Below, one piece after another: positions 27,106 through 35,500 of a stretch of DNA of 64,000 nucleotides. Source of the stretch: Rhizobiaceae bacterium (GTDB taxonomy: Bacteria; Pseudomonadota; Alphaproteobacteria; Rhizobiales; Rhizobiaceae); NCBI GenBank assembly GCA_017644105.1, contig JAEPMD010000002.1, positions 1 to 64,000 on the forward strand, in the 5' to 3' direction. The notes beneath the pieces were generated by a model. That model saw nothing but the letters and a program-made list of their open reading frames with translations. It was not told where the DNA came from and did not search any database. A program made the position numbers and the translations under genes. Every line of letters starts with the position of its first letter. Positions within the stretch are counted from its first letter, which is position 1.

Positions 27106-27125
27106 TTACGGTATCAATACCGTAA
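27106..27125. promoter_or_regulatory. Perfect 20-bp dyad, candidate PAS-LuxR operator
   Basis: TTACGGTAT at 27106-27114 and ATACCGTAA at 27117-27125, an exact inverted repeat around a 2-nt centre, lie in the 99-bp gap between the M20/ABC operon (minus) and the PAS-LuxR gene (plus). Twenty base pairs of dyad is the usual footprint of a LuxR/FixJ-type dimer, and the position allows control of both directions. The binding assignment is inference. Confidence 0.65.
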
Positions 27126-27148
27126 TTATCCGTTACGACTTCCAGAAT

Positions 27149-27715
27149 TTGCAGGTAAATCCATTGACCCAGGATGAATTAGATAAACTCGCGTTTGAAA
27201 AAGCGCCCATTGGCATCGTATTAACCGAACAACGTATTGTACGAAGCTGCAACTCAACTTTTGCAACTATGGTTGGCTATGACAAACAAGAGATTGTTGG
27301 TCAGTCATTTCGTATGTTCTATGGCAGCCGCCAAGAGTTTGATGATATTCGTGATGTTGGTTTAGAGCCATTGCGCGCCAAAGGTCTTTATACCGATGAG
27401 CGTATGGTGAAATGTAAAGCCGGTGGACAAATTTGGTGTCGTTTTAGAGCCCAGGCGCTCGACAAAATAAACCCTTTAGATCAGATGATCCTCAGCTTTG
27501 CATTGATATCAGATTCTGCTGAAACAGCGAGTTTTACACCGCGTGAACGGCAGGTGATCAGCCACTTGAGTGCAGGAAAAACCAGTAAAGAAATCGGCCA
27601 TATTTTAAATATTTCGCCGCGTACGGTGGAAGATGTCAGAGCACGTTTGTTGAAGAAACTGAATGTGCGAAATGCTGCTGAATTGCTCGCGCGCCTTAAT
27701 CACATGCCGCAATAG
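27149..27715 (+). CDS. PAS domain LuxR-type transcriptional regulator
   Basis: 188-residue one-component regulator. An N-terminal PAS domain (about 15-120: APIGIVLTEQRIVRSCNSTF, MVGYDKQEIVGQSFRMFYG and VKCKAGGQIWCRF) is followed by a LuxR/GerE helix-turn-helix (about 127-185: FTPRERQVISHLSAGKTSKE, ISPRTVEDVRARLLKKL). No phospho-acceptor domain is present, so it probably senses a small molecule directly. The start is TTG at 27149. It is divergent from the M20/ABC/ALDH/SDR operon and is its likely regulator. Its stop is 1 bp from the convergent epimerase-like gene. Confidence 0.9.
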   Translation: MQVNPLTQDELDKLAFEKAPIGIVLTEQRIVRSCNSTFATMVGYDKQEIVGQSFRMFYGSRQEFDDIRDVGLEPLRAKGLYTDERMVKCKAGGQIWCRFRAQALDKINPLDQMILSFALISDSAETASFTPRERQVISHLSAGKTSKEIGHILNISPRTVEDVRARLLKKLNVRNAAELLARLNHMPQ

Positions 27716-27716
27716 T

Positions 27717-28592
27717 TCAGATACCCTTGGGGTAGAAATTTTCTTTTAGATATTCAAGCGCCGCACGATAATTTGGCTGTTGAAATTCATAACCGAGTTG
27801 TTTGATCTTGGCGTTTGATACACGTTTGTTTTCGCCATAAAATGATCTTGCCATCGGTGATAAATCAGCAGTTTCGAAATCAATTTCATCGGGTGGATCG
27901 ATGCCCAAAAGTTCAGCTGCATAGGCGACAACATCCTGAGGCGGTGCTGGTTCACTATCGGTAACATTGAAGATTCCGGGCATGTTGTCTTTGATTAGGA
28001 GCTCTGTTGCTCCAGCAATGTCATCGACAAAAATTCGATTAAACACTTGATCTTTTTTGATGAGACGTCGCGCCGTGCCCTTCTTATAGTTTTCAAATGT
28101 GTTGCGTCCCGGTCCGTAGATACCGGAGAGGCGCAATATCGCGAGCGGAATATCAGCCTTCTGGCATAAATCCTGCCACAAATTCTCAGCCTCCATCCGC
28201 GCAATAGAACGTTTGGAAACGGGTTTGCATAAAGTTTCCTCATCAACCCACGCGCCGTCATGATTGCCATAAACACCAACAGTTGAGAGATAGCCCACCC
28301 ATTCAAGTTTCGGCATGACTTCATGTAGTTTGCCATCGAGCAGAGGGATGAGAGGGTCACCAGATTTATCAGGGGAAATAGATTGAACAAGATGCGTTAC
28401 GGTCTTCAACTCTGCTTCCAGCTCGTTTGAAAACATCTCCCCAGAGAATTCAAAGGGCGAGATTTGATGCGCGCGCAAAATATCAAACTTATCTTCCGAA
28501 CGCGTTGTCCCGCCAACAAATGCAAACGTGTTGGATAACTTCTTTCCAATCGCACGGCCAGAAAATCCGGCTCCAAAAATCATCAAACGCAC
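27717..28592 (-). CDS. NAD(P)-binding epimerase/YeeZ-like SDR protein
   Basis: 291-residue extended/atypical SDR. The N-terminus has the Rossmann motif FGAGFSGRAIGKKL; YLSTVGVYG and LRLSGIYGPGRN lie at the expected strand ends, and the substrate-binding half ends QQPNYRAALEYLKENF. It resembles the YeeZ group of sugar-nucleotide-epimerase-like proteins, whose substrate is unknown. The active-site Tyr may lie in TVGVYG, but the classical YxxxK spacing is not evident, so catalysis is uncertain. It lies 15 bp downstream of queG. Confidence 0.8.
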   Translation of the reverse strand: MRLMIFGAGFSGRAIGKKLSNTFAFVGGTTRSEDKFDILRAHQISPFEFSGEMFSNELEAELKTVTHLVQSISPDKSGDPLIPLLDGKLHEVMPKLEWVGYLSTVGVYGNHDGAWVDEETLCKPVSKRSIARMEAENLWQDLCQKADIPLAILRLSGIYGPGRNTFENYKKGTARRLIKKDQVFNRIFVDDIAGATELLIKDNMPGIFNVTDSEPAPPQDVVAYAAELLGIDPPDEIDFETADLSPMARSFYGENKRVSNAKIKQLGYEFQQPNYRAALEYLKENFYPKGI

Positions 28593-28607
28593 ATTATGTC
28601 CTATCTT

Positions 28608-29744
28608 TTAAGCGCTGGCATCTTGCCATTCATTCAGCACACTTTCATTGGCTTCATTTTGCATTTCCGCGGACGCAATTTCTGCAAATCCGGATGCGGA
28701 TAGAAGCTGTGAAAGCGCCCAGACTGCACAACCGCGCACAATTTCATTTGGGTCTTTTAAATGGGCTTTGCAATGGTCTGCAAGGGCAGGATTGCCACTA
28801 TTTCCTGCCGCAATCAGAACATTTCTGATGAATCGATCCCGGCCAATGCGTTTGATTGGCGAACCTGAAAAAAACGTACGAAATTGCGCGTCATCAAAGC
28901 TGAGAAATTGCTTGATATCGGGTGCTATTAAATCGTCTCGTGCTCGCAGCTTCATCTCACTGGCATCTTGTGCGAATTTGTTCCATGGACATGCAGCAAG
29001 ACAATCATCGCAGCCATAAATCCGATTGCCCATCATAGTTCTCAGCTTAGGATCAATAGGCCCTTTATGTTCAATAGTCAGATAAGAAATACATCGGCGC
29101 GCGTCAATTTGATAAGGCGCGGGAAAGGCGTTGGTCGGGCAGGCATCAAGACATGCTGAACATGATCCACAATGATCAATTTCAGCATGGTCCGGATCAA
29201 GCTCGGCTGTCGTAAAAATCGAAGCAAGAAAGAACCATGATCCCTGAGTACGACTCACCAGATTTGTGTGTTTGCCCTGCCAGCCAATTCCAGCCTGTTG
29301 GGCAATTGGTTTCTCCATCACAGGCGCTGTATCAACAAAGACTTTTACATCTTCGCCGGTTTTGGCAGCAAATCTGCCGGCTATCTCTTTCAATCTTCCT
29401 TTGATGATGTCGTGATAATCGCGGTTGCGCGCATAAACGGAAATATTAGCTTTGTCTTTTTGCGCAAGATTAATAAGCGGATCCACATCAGGGCCATAAT
29501 TCATCGTCAGTACAATGATGGATTTTGCATCCGACCATAGCTGATCAGGTGACGATCGGCGATCAATTGTTTCAGGTAGCCAAGCCATTGTGCCGTGATA
29601 TTCTTTGGCAACAAATTCCTGAAGATTGGATCGGAGCGATTTATCCGCTTTGGCCTGTGTGATACGTAAGTCCGAAAATCCGAGACGCAGCGCATCATCT
29701 TCGAGCAGCTGTCTTAGTTTTTGTCTTTGATCGCTTCTGGCCAA
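28608..29744 (-). CDS. queG: Epoxyqueuosine reductase QueG
   Basis: 378-residue cobalamin- and iron-sulfur-dependent enzyme that performs the last step of queuosine synthesis on tRNA. The N-terminal DUF1730 part contains ARNRDYHDIIKGRL and FVDTAPVMEKPIAQQAGIGW. Two 4Fe-4S motifs follow: CGSCSACLDACPTNAF (about 195-210) and YGCDDCLAACPWNKF (about 245-260). A C-terminal HEAT-like repeat (FIRNVLIAAGNSGNPAL) completes the family architecture. It is followed closely by the YeeZ-like gene and preceded by a GST gene, both on the minus strand. Confidence 0.95.
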   Translation of the reverse strand: MARSDQRQKLRQLLEDDALRLGFSDLRITQAKADKSLRSNLQEFVAKEYHGTMAWLPETIDRRSSPDQLWSDAKSIIVLTMNYGPDVDPLINLAQKDKANISVYARNRDYHDIIKGRLKEIAGRFAAKTGEDVKVFVDTAPVMEKPIAQQAGIGWQGKHTNLVSRTQGSWFFLASIFTTAELDPDHAEIDHCGSCSACLDACPTNAFPAPYQIDARRCISYLTIEHKGPIDPKLRTMMGNRIYGCDDCLAACPWNKFAQDASEMKLRARDDLIAPDIKQFLSFDDAQFRTFFSGSPIKRIGRDRFIRNVLIAAGNSGNPALADHCKAHLKDPNEIVRGCAVWALSQLLSASGFAEIASAEMQNEANESVLNEWQDASA

Positions 29745-29762
29745 TAAACCTGCTTTTCTCAG

Positions 29763-30455
29763 TTAAAAATCAAGATCAGTATAATGCGAAACCGGTGGTA
29801 ACTTACTGATACGATCCGAGAGGATCGAACGGAAACATGGACGCGATTTTAAGCGCTGATACCAATCTTTTGCCTGTGGTGCATCAGACCAGTGAATTTC
29901 GCCTAGATAATCCAGCGTTGATATGGCAGCTGCCGCTGCTAAATCCGCATAGCTTAACCTGTCGCCTGCGAGCCAGCTTCGTGTGCCTGCAAGCCATGAC
30001 AGATAGCGCATATGCAAATGAATATTACTGCGCGCAGTTCGAAGTTTTTTAGAATCAGGCGCTGATGAGCCGTCGCGTCCAATAACAAAAAGTTTGTAAA
30101 CACGTTCCTGTAAAATCGGTTTGGTGACTTCCTGCTCAAATTTCACCAAAAACCATTCGATTAAACGGCGAATCTCAGCGCGCTGAAAAGGGTCTTCTGC
30201 CAAAAGGCGTTTATCACGCACCAAAATCCCATGTGTTTCGTCTAAATATTCGGCCATCACATGTGGGCCACATAAAGCGCGCATTGTATCATCAAGATAA
30301 ACAGGCAACGTGCCCGCTGGGTTGATGGCAAGAAAATCCTTGCGCTTTTCCCAAGGGAGTTCTTCTGCCAATTCGGTTTTTAAATTATATTCGCCCAAAC
30401 TGAGCCGAATAAAACGAGACGCAGGCGAGAGCGGATAATGATACAAAACAGGCAT
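29763..30455 (-). CDS. Glutathione S-transferase family protein
   Basis: 230-residue two-domain GST. The thioredoxin-like N-domain starts VLYHYPLSPASRFIRLSL and has the cis-Pro segment NPAGTLPVYLDD. The all-helical C-domain carries the conserved N-capping motif SYADLAAAAAISTLDYLGEI. The Met at 30455 is chosen because GST N-domains begin two or three residues before the first strand; the frame is open to 30482. Substrate unknown. A GST near uppP and queG is common in Rhizobiales as I recall. Confidence 0.85.
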   Translation of the reverse strand: MPVLYHYPLSPASRFIRLSLGEYNLKTELAEELPWEKRKDFLAINPAGTLPVYLDDTMRALCGPHVMAEYLDETHGILVRDKRLLAEDPFQRAEIRRLIEWFLVKFEQEVTKPILQERVYKLFVIGRDGSSAPDSKKLRTARSNIHLHMRYLSWLAGTRSWLAGDRLSYADLAAAAAISTLDYLGEIHWSDAPQAKDWYQRLKSRPCFRSILSDRISKLPPVSHYTDLDF

Positions 30456-30656
30456 AAATGGAACAAACCCCAAATCCGGCATTTATTATCTAAAAAGTCA
30501 TATTCTCAGATTATGGTGCAATTTAACACTGACTTCAATTCTAGCAACAGCTATATGCAAGAACAGTGATCAATTAATAAACAAATCAGAGTTTGGACTC
30601 ACGTTCGGAACCGTCAATATTCGCTGTTGAAGCATGTGGCAAGTTAAGGATTAAAA

Positions 30657-31460
30657 ATGGCTGATCAAACCATCGTTGGCGCGGTATTATTGGGCATATT
30701 GGAGGGATTAACCGAGTTTATTCCCGTATCGTCCACAGGCCATGTCATATTGGCAGGTCATTTTTTAGGGTTTCAATCTCCGGGTAATACATTTGAAATT
30801 CTTATTCAGTTGGGTGCGATTCTGGCCATTTTAAGTGTGTATTTTGCCCGCTTGTGGACTTTGCTCATTGAGCTGCCCACAAGTGCGAAAGCCCGCCGAT
30901 TTGTCGCTGCGATTGTTCTAGCATTTTTACCCGCTGCGATCGTTGGTGTATTGGCGCATGGATTTATCAAGACGATCCTGTTCGAGGCACCAACTCTCAT
31001 TTGCATTGTGCTTATTATTGGCGGCATAATTTTGATGGTGATTGATCGCATGCCGCTTAAACCGCGTTACAACGATGTGATGGATTTTCCGATTTCTCTG
31101 GCGATCAAAATCGGTTGCTGTCAGGTTTTGGCCATGGTGCCGGGCACATCACGTTCGGGCGCAACAATAGCCGGTGCTTTGTTGATGGGCACCGATAAGC
31201 GTTCAGCGGCCGAATTTTCGTTCTTTTTAGCGATGCCGACAATGGCTGGCGCCTTTGTGTATGATCTTTATCAAAACTATGATCTGTTGTCAGCTGATGA
31301 CATAACCATTATCAGCGTTGGTTTTATTACGGCGTTCATCTCAGCGGTATTTGTGGTGCGTGGCTTATTGGATTTTGTATCAAGACACGGTTTCACACCA
31401 TTTGCGATATGGCGCATTTTTATTGGAGCTGTGGGATTGATCGGCTTACAGTTTTTTTAA
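30657..31460 (+). CDS. uppP: Undecaprenyl-diphosphatase UppP/BacA
   Basis: 267-residue integral membrane phosphatase that recycles the lipid carrier for peptidoglycan and O-antigen synthesis. Motif 1 is [15 protein letters not shown] (catalytic Glu and Ser/His region) and motif 2 is [17 protein letters not shown] (with the key Arg); about seven or eight helices are apparent. The ATG at 30657 follows an AAGGA-containing leader. It is transcribed towards the small minus-strand secreted-protein gene. Confidence 0.96.
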   Translation: MADQTIVGAVLLGILEGLTEFIPVSSTGHVILAGHFLGFQSPGNTFEILIQLGAILAILSVYFARLWTLLIELPTSAKARRFVAAIVLAFLPAAIVGVLAHGFIKTILFEAPTLICIVLIIGGIILMVIDRMPLKPRYNDVMDFPISLAIKIGCCQVLAMVPGTSRSGATIAGALLMGTDKRSAAEFSFFLAMPTMAGAFVYDLYQNYDLLSADDITIISVGFITAFISAVFVVRGLLDFVSRHGFTPFAIWRIFIGAVGLIGLQFF

Positions 31461-31463
31461 AAA

Positions 31464-31622
31464 CTATTTTACCTGTAGCACTTTTTGTTCAGAGCATTGA
31501 TCGACACCGTAACCAAGATTACATCCTGAAACACCGTTGGAAGCATGTCGCGGTGCAAAGGCTGAGGCTGAAAGAATCATTGCAGTTGCAAATACGAATG
31601 CTGGCACGACAACTTTGATCAT
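31464..31622 (-). CDS. Small secreted two-cysteine protein
   Basis: A 52-codon minus-strand frame from ATG 31620-31622 to TAG 31464-31466. It starts MIKVVVPAFVFATAMILSAS, an ideal Sec signal peptide (Lys, hydrophobic core, then SAFA), leaving a mature peptide of about 28 residues with two Cys in SGCNLGYGVDQC. A GGGGTG lies about ten bases before the ATG. I do not recognise the family. The Cys pair could form a disulfide in the periplasm. It is convergent with uppP and isolated by about 200 bp from the upstream NDUFA9-like gene. The signal peptide makes chance unlikely, but no homology was checked. Confidence 0.6.
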   Translation of the reverse strand: MIKVVVPAFVFATAMILSASAFAPRHASNGVSGCNLGYGVDQCSEQKVLQVK

Positions 31623-31830
31623 TTTGTAAATTCACCCCGATTGCGTCTATGAGTAACACTAGCTCATAAACACTAAATAATTATCAATAACGATTTCTGT
31701 GTGGCGGTCTTTTGAACCAAACAACATCGTTTGGCAAGAGTTAATATAATTTAGCTGTTAATTTATTCTTAACCTTAAATTTGTGTTCCCATGGGAACAC
31801 AAAATAGGAGCAGAACCAAATTAATCTCGC
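31623..31830. other. Intergenic region with palindromes
   Basis: No frame seen. It contains CCAAAC (31717-31722) inverted as GTTTGG (31729-31734), and a 24-bp perfect palindrome listed separately. It is AT-rich, consistent with promoter DNA for the small secreted protein, and is the 3' flank of the NDUFA9-like gene. Confidence 0.4.
31780..31803. promoter_or_regulatory. 24-bp perfect palindrome
   Basis: TTTGTGTTCCCA at 31780-31791 is followed directly by its exact reverse complement at 31792-31803. There is no unpaired centre beyond what a hairpin turn would need, and no clear T-run on either strand. It lies 28 bp past the NDUFA9-like stop and about 160 bp upstream of the small secreted protein. 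It fits a repressor operator at least as well as a terminator. Confidence 0.6.
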
Positions 31831-32805
31831 TTAAGAGTTGACCTTGGTATACTGCCCTGAAGGACGGAAATGTACGAGATATGTTGGTAAAATTGTCTCA
31901 ACAGCGGTTGGTGTAATACCAATGCCCGCTAAATCGCGCCCTTCTGATTTTGCTGCATCGGATACGACATTATCGCTTTTAAGCAATTCCACCTGATCAG
32001 CTGTCAGCGGCGGATCAATGAACGGCATAAGTGATGCAACGCTACCAATAAGCGAAGCGATAGACCAAGGCAGATACACCAACGGACGTGATCGTGAAAT
32101 CACACGCAGCATGGTTTCCAAACATTGTTTGAATGAAAGCACTTCAGGACCACCAAGCTCATAAATCTTGCCGCCTTCAATATCGCCAACCACACCTTTA
32201 ACCACAGCTTCAGCCACATCGGAAACATAAACCGGCTGGAACTTAGTGTGCCCGCCCCCAATGAGCGGTAGCGCTGGTGCGAGGCGAGACATGTCGGCAA
32301 ATTTATTAAAGAAACCATCTTCCGGCCCAAAGATAATAGATGGACGGATGATAACCGCATCTTTAACAGCGTTTAACACGGCTTCCTCTGCGATCGCCTT
32401 TGTGCGCGCATAATCTGCTTCCGAATTCTTATCAGCACCGATGGCTGAGATATGGACAAGTTTTGCACCTTGTTTTTTGGCAGCTTCCGCGATTGCCTTG
32501 GCACCAAATGCCTGAACCGCATCAAAAGTATTGCGGCCGCTTTCAAACAAAATGCCCACGCAATTAATCACATAATCTGCATCCATTACGGCGCGGTCAA
32601 CGGAATCGCGATAACGCAGATTTGCCTGAATTGCCGTGATCTGACCCACATTGCCAAGTGGTTGAAGATGGCCAGCAAGATCTGGTCTGCGACAGGCGAC
32701 GCGAATGCGGAAACCCTTTTTAGCTAGCAATCGAACGATATGACGTCCTAAAAATCCAGAGCCACCGAACACTGTGACGAGTTTGGGCTGATTGCTCTTT
32801 TCCAT
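31831..32805 (-). CDS. Complex I NDUFA9-like NAD(P)-binding protein
   Basis: 324-residue atypical SDR. It starts with VTVFGGSGFLGRHIVRLLAKKG (Rossmann GxxGxxG), then VINCVGILFESGRNTFDAVQ, KLVHISAIGADKNSEADYARTKA and IIRPSIIFGPEDGFFNKFA, the pattern of the NDUFA9 accessory-subunit family. The bacterial protein is not an established complex I subunit; it may act in quinone or assembly chemistry. It is often found near uppP and pyrF in Rhizobiales as I recall. The next gene on its 5' side is the DUF1330 gene, about 150 bp away. Confidence 0.88.
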   Translation of the reverse strand: MEKSNQPKLVTVFGGSGFLGRHIVRLLAKKGFRIRVACRRPDLAGHLQPLGNVGQITAIQANLRYRDSVDRAVMDADYVINCVGILFESGRNTFDAVQAFGAKAIAEAAKKQGAKLVHISAIGADKNSEADYARTKAIAEEAVLNAVKDAVIIRPSIIFGPEDGFFNKFADMSRLAPALPLIGGGHTKFQPVYVSDVAEAVVKGVVGDIEGGKIYELGGPEVLSFKQCLETMLRVISRSRPLVYLPWSIASLIGSVASLMPFIDPPLTADQVELLKSDNVVSDAAKSEGRDLAGIGITPTAVETILPTYLVHFRPSGQYTKVNS

Positions 32806-32956
32806 TCTAATTCTCCAAGCATTTCGGCGATTTGCGGATATCTGTGCACTATTTCTATTGCCATAGCAAAACTTAGCTTCAAGGTGAAGGTCAGACGTTG
32901 ATTTTCACGTGCTTTTACGCGGATTCTTAAAGGTTTTGAACCTGGTTAGTAACGCG

Positions 32957-33262
32957 TTATTCAACACCTTCAACGAGGACAATTTCCCCATCCGCTATTT
33001 CCTGACGGATGGCAGCAGCCTTTTGATATTGCTCTGAATAATAACACGCCTTTGCCGCTTCCAATGACGGAAACTCTATAATCACATTGCGCGCCCGGCT
33101 CACGCCCTCAGCGCGATCGATTTCACCACCACGCGCCAAAAACTTGGCACCAAATTCTTCAAATGCTGGTTTAGCGGTCGCAACATAATCTTTATAGCGT
33201 TCGGCGCTGCCTTCATAGGCATCAACACGCGCAATCCAATACCCTTTTGGTGTTTGTGACAT
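32957..33262 (-). CDS. DUF1330 family protein
   Basis: 101-residue small cytosolic protein with a ferredoxin-like dimeric alpha/beta barrel fold. Family blocks are GYWIARVDAYEGSAERYKDY, KFLARGGEIDRAEG and IEFPSLEAAKACYYSEQYQKA. Function is not established. The Met at 33262 is chosen over one five codons upstream because GGAGGAG lies about six bases before it. It sits 24 bp after the pyrF stop, suggesting one transcript. Confidence 0.9.
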   Translation of the reverse strand: MSQTPKGYWIARVDAYEGSAERYKDYVATAKPAFEEFGAKFLARGGEIDRAEGVSRARNVIIEFPSLEAAKACYYSEQYQKAAAIRQEIADGEIVLVEGVE

Positions 33263-33285
33263 GGTTTTCTCCTCCAAAAATAACT

Positions 33286-33987
33286 TTAAGCGCTCATCTG
33301 CGCCAAGATCTGATCCGCTGCTTGCTTTTTATCTTGCGCTGCTGTGATGGGGCGACCAACAACAAGATGAGATGATCCTGCTTCAATCGCATCTTTAGGC
33401 GTCATCACACGCTTCTGGTCGCCGACATCTGAACCCGCAGGCCTAATACCAGGTGTCACAATCGCCATCTCTGTGCCAATAATCGCACGGACGACTTTTG
33501 CTTCTTGTGCCGAACAAACAACGCCGCCCATACCGGCTTCAAACGCTTGTTGAGCGCGAATTTCAACAAGATCCGCTGGATTTGATGATGCATAACCAGC
33601 TTCCCGCAAATCTTCACTATCCATGGATGTAAGAACAGTCACGCCTAGTAGCGTGAGTCCTGAGCCTTCTGCTGCCTTAACTGCGGACCGCATGGCTTTG
33701 GGATAAGCATGGATTGTCAGCATCGAAACGCCCATTTTGGCGATACTTTCGACACCTTTTGCGACCGTATTATCGATATCAAGCAACTTCATATCAAGAA
33801 AGATCTTTTTGCCATCCTGAATGAGCTCCTGCGCAAAGGATAACCCACCGGCAAAGCCCAATTGATGACCAATCTTATAAAAGGATCCACTATCACCCAA
33901 GCTGGTGACGATGGCTTCTGCTTCACTCACACTTGGCACATCAAGGGCAATAATAAGCTGATCTCTCATAGGGTGAATGGCCGACAT
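33286..33987 (-). CDS. pyrF: Orotidine 5'-phosphate decarboxylase
   Basis: 233-residue TIM-barrel enzyme of the last step of UMP synthesis. Signatures: [23 protein letters not shown], the catalytic [15 protein letters not shown] (Lys and Asp tetrad), [12 protein letters not shown] and the phosphate-binding [21 protein letters not shown] and VVGRPIT. The Met at 33987 follows GAGG with good spacing and is favoured over the frame start at 33999. It precedes the DUF1330 gene. Confidence 0.95.
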   Translation of the reverse strand: MSAIHPMRDQLIIALDVPSVSEAEAIVTSLGDSGSFYKIGHQLGFAGGLSFAQELIQDGKKIFLDMKLLDIDNTVAKGVESIAKMGVSMLTIHAYPKAMRSAVKAAEGSGLTLLGVTVLTSMDSEDLREAGYASSNPADLVEIRAQQAFEAGMGGVVCSAQEAKVVRAIIGTEMAIVTPGIRPAGSDVGDQKRVMTPKDAIEAGSSHLVVGRPITAAQDKKQAADQILAQMSA

Positions 33988-34125
33988 AATAGTCCTCACA
34001 TAACAAAGAATGACAAGTTATATGAGCTATTGCAGGCAATCGATGAAATCGCAAGCCATCCGTCAATATAATCAACCAACTTTGTTGCAGTGATCATGGT
34101 TACCCATGTTTTATGGAAACAGTGG

Positions 34126-34698
34126 TTACCCCAGAGCCTGACTGACCCTAAAAAGCGATTGGCAGGAATTGTTGAGAGATTTGGCAGCACGCTCGGCAAT
34201 TAACGAACCATCTTCACCAAAGGCTTTGCCAGCTGTTGGCACAAGTGTTTGCTCGGATATGACCTGGCAACCGACGCTTACCAAAACATCACGCAAATGA
34301 TTGATACCACGCACGCCGCCTAAATTACCTGGAGAGGCAGCGCCGAGTCCGACAATCTTGCCTTTGAACGGGGTCCAAGGCTTGTCATCCTTCTTGCGGA
34401 TAATGGAGATCCAATCGATGGTATTTTTTAAAAGCGGAGAGATCGAGCTATTATATTCCGGGCTTGCAATGAAAACGCCATCATGAACGGAAATCATCTC
34501 GGCGAGCTTGAGCGCGTTTTTATGAATACCCTCGCTCACCTTTTGATCTTCATCATAAAGCGGCAGAGGATAGTCAATCAACGAAATGCGTGTCACATCT
34601 GCACCTAAAAGTGCAAATTCCTTTGCCGCCGCGGCCGCCAGTTTAACATTGAAAGAGCCTGATCGGTTGGACCCTGGAATTACGAGTATTTTTACCAT
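34126..34698 (-). CDS. NADPH-dependent FMN reductase family protein
   Basis: 190-residue flavodoxin-like reductase. The FMN phosphate loop is IPGSNRSGSFNVKLA; YPLPLYDED and the flavin-edge motif FIASPEYNSSISPLLKNTID are conserved in the ChrR/YieF/ArsH-like group. These enzymes reduce quinones, azo dyes or chromate with NADPH. The physiological substrate is not evident. It lies between pmtA and pyrF on the same strand. Confidence 0.9.
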   Translation of the reverse strand: MVKILVIPGSNRSGSFNVKLAAAAAKEFALLGADVTRISLIDYPLPLYDEDQKVSEGIHKNALKLAEMISVHDGVFIASPEYNSSISPLLKNTIDWISIIRKKDDKPWTPFKGKIVGLGAASPGNLGGVRGINHLRDVLVSVGCQVISEQTLVPTAGKAFGEDGSLIAERAAKSLNNSCQSLFRVSQALG

Positions 34699-34719
34699 TT
34701 CAGAGCTCTGTCTTGAGGG

Positions 34720-35352
34720 TTAACTGTTTGATTTTGCTGATTTTCGAGTGTAAGCCCAAACTCGCGCAGGCGGTACATTGCGAATGATCCATCGGATGGA
34801 TGTAACATCAAAATCTTCCCCTTCTGTCGGGACAGGTGCTGTCGCGCCATAAGAGAAAAGTATAATTGGGCGGCCATCCGGCATGCGATTTAGTAAGTCC
34901 TTGATCAGGCGTTTTCGCGCCATCATTGAGAAATTCAAAAGCGGCATGGATGTGATGATCGTGTCAAACTTGGCGTCGCGCATATCACCTAAGACATTAT
35001 CAAGATCAAATGCATCGCCATTCATAATTTGAACGTCGGGTAACATGATCTTCAAGCGGCGGGTAAATTCCTCTGAATATTCAACGCAATAAAGATCTTT
35101 TGGTTCAATGCCATGATTAAGTATTGCCTTGGTGATAACCCCGGTTCCAGGACCTAATTCCAAGACAGGTAGATTTGAGGATAAATCAATCTGCTCAGCC
35201 ATGCATCTTGCTGTGACGCGAGATGTTGGAATGATGGACCCCACAGTATCAGGAGACGAAATCATACCTTTTAAGAATATGATTTCATCGTCAAAGCGTT
35301 GAACCAGTTTCTGGGTTATACCTAAACGCAACTCACGACCCCCTTTAAGCAA
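34720..35352 (-). CDS. pmtA: Phosphatidylethanolamine N-methyltransferase-like (PmtA type)
   Basis: 210-residue class I SAM methyltransferase of the rhizobial PmtA type, which methylates phosphatidylethanolamine towards phosphatidylcholine. Visible features: FDDEIIFLKGMISSPDTVGS and IIPTSRVTARCMAEQ at the N-terminus, SAM-binding VLELGPGTGVITKAIL, NGDAFDLD, and the C-terminal GRPIILFSYG and IRNVPPARVWAYTR, closely matching what I recall for Agrobacterium and Sinorhizobium PmtA. Proximity to dnaJ-dnaK is also a rhizobial trait. Some family members are rRNA adenine methylase-like, so substrate is inferred. Confidence 0.85.
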   Translation of the reverse strand: MLKGGRELRLGITQKLVQRFDDEIIFLKGMISSPDTVGSIIPTSRVTARCMAEQIDLSSNLPVLELGPGTGVITKAILNHGIEPKDLYCVEYSEEFTRRLKIMLPDVQIMNGDAFDLDNVLGDMRDAKFDTIITSMPLLNFSMMARKRLIKDLLNRMPDGRPIILFSYGATAPVPTEGEDFDVTSIRWIIRNVPPARVWAYTRKSAKSNS

Positions 35353-35500
35353 AGAAACATTCTACATGACTTTTTGTCAACCAAGGTTGATATAATGTCA
35401 AATATGGATATATTTCAAGTCTTTTTTGACGAAACTTAACTGACGGGAAATGAGGGCAAAAACAAGTCAAAGTCGCGTATTTTCACCCGATAACCAAAAA

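Noticed and set aside
35375-35401. Two TTGACA hexamers and a 14-bp palindrome (TCAACC-AA-GGTTGA) upstream of pmtA
   Set aside because: No -10 box at suitable spacing could be paired with either hexamer, so promoter assignment would be guesswork.
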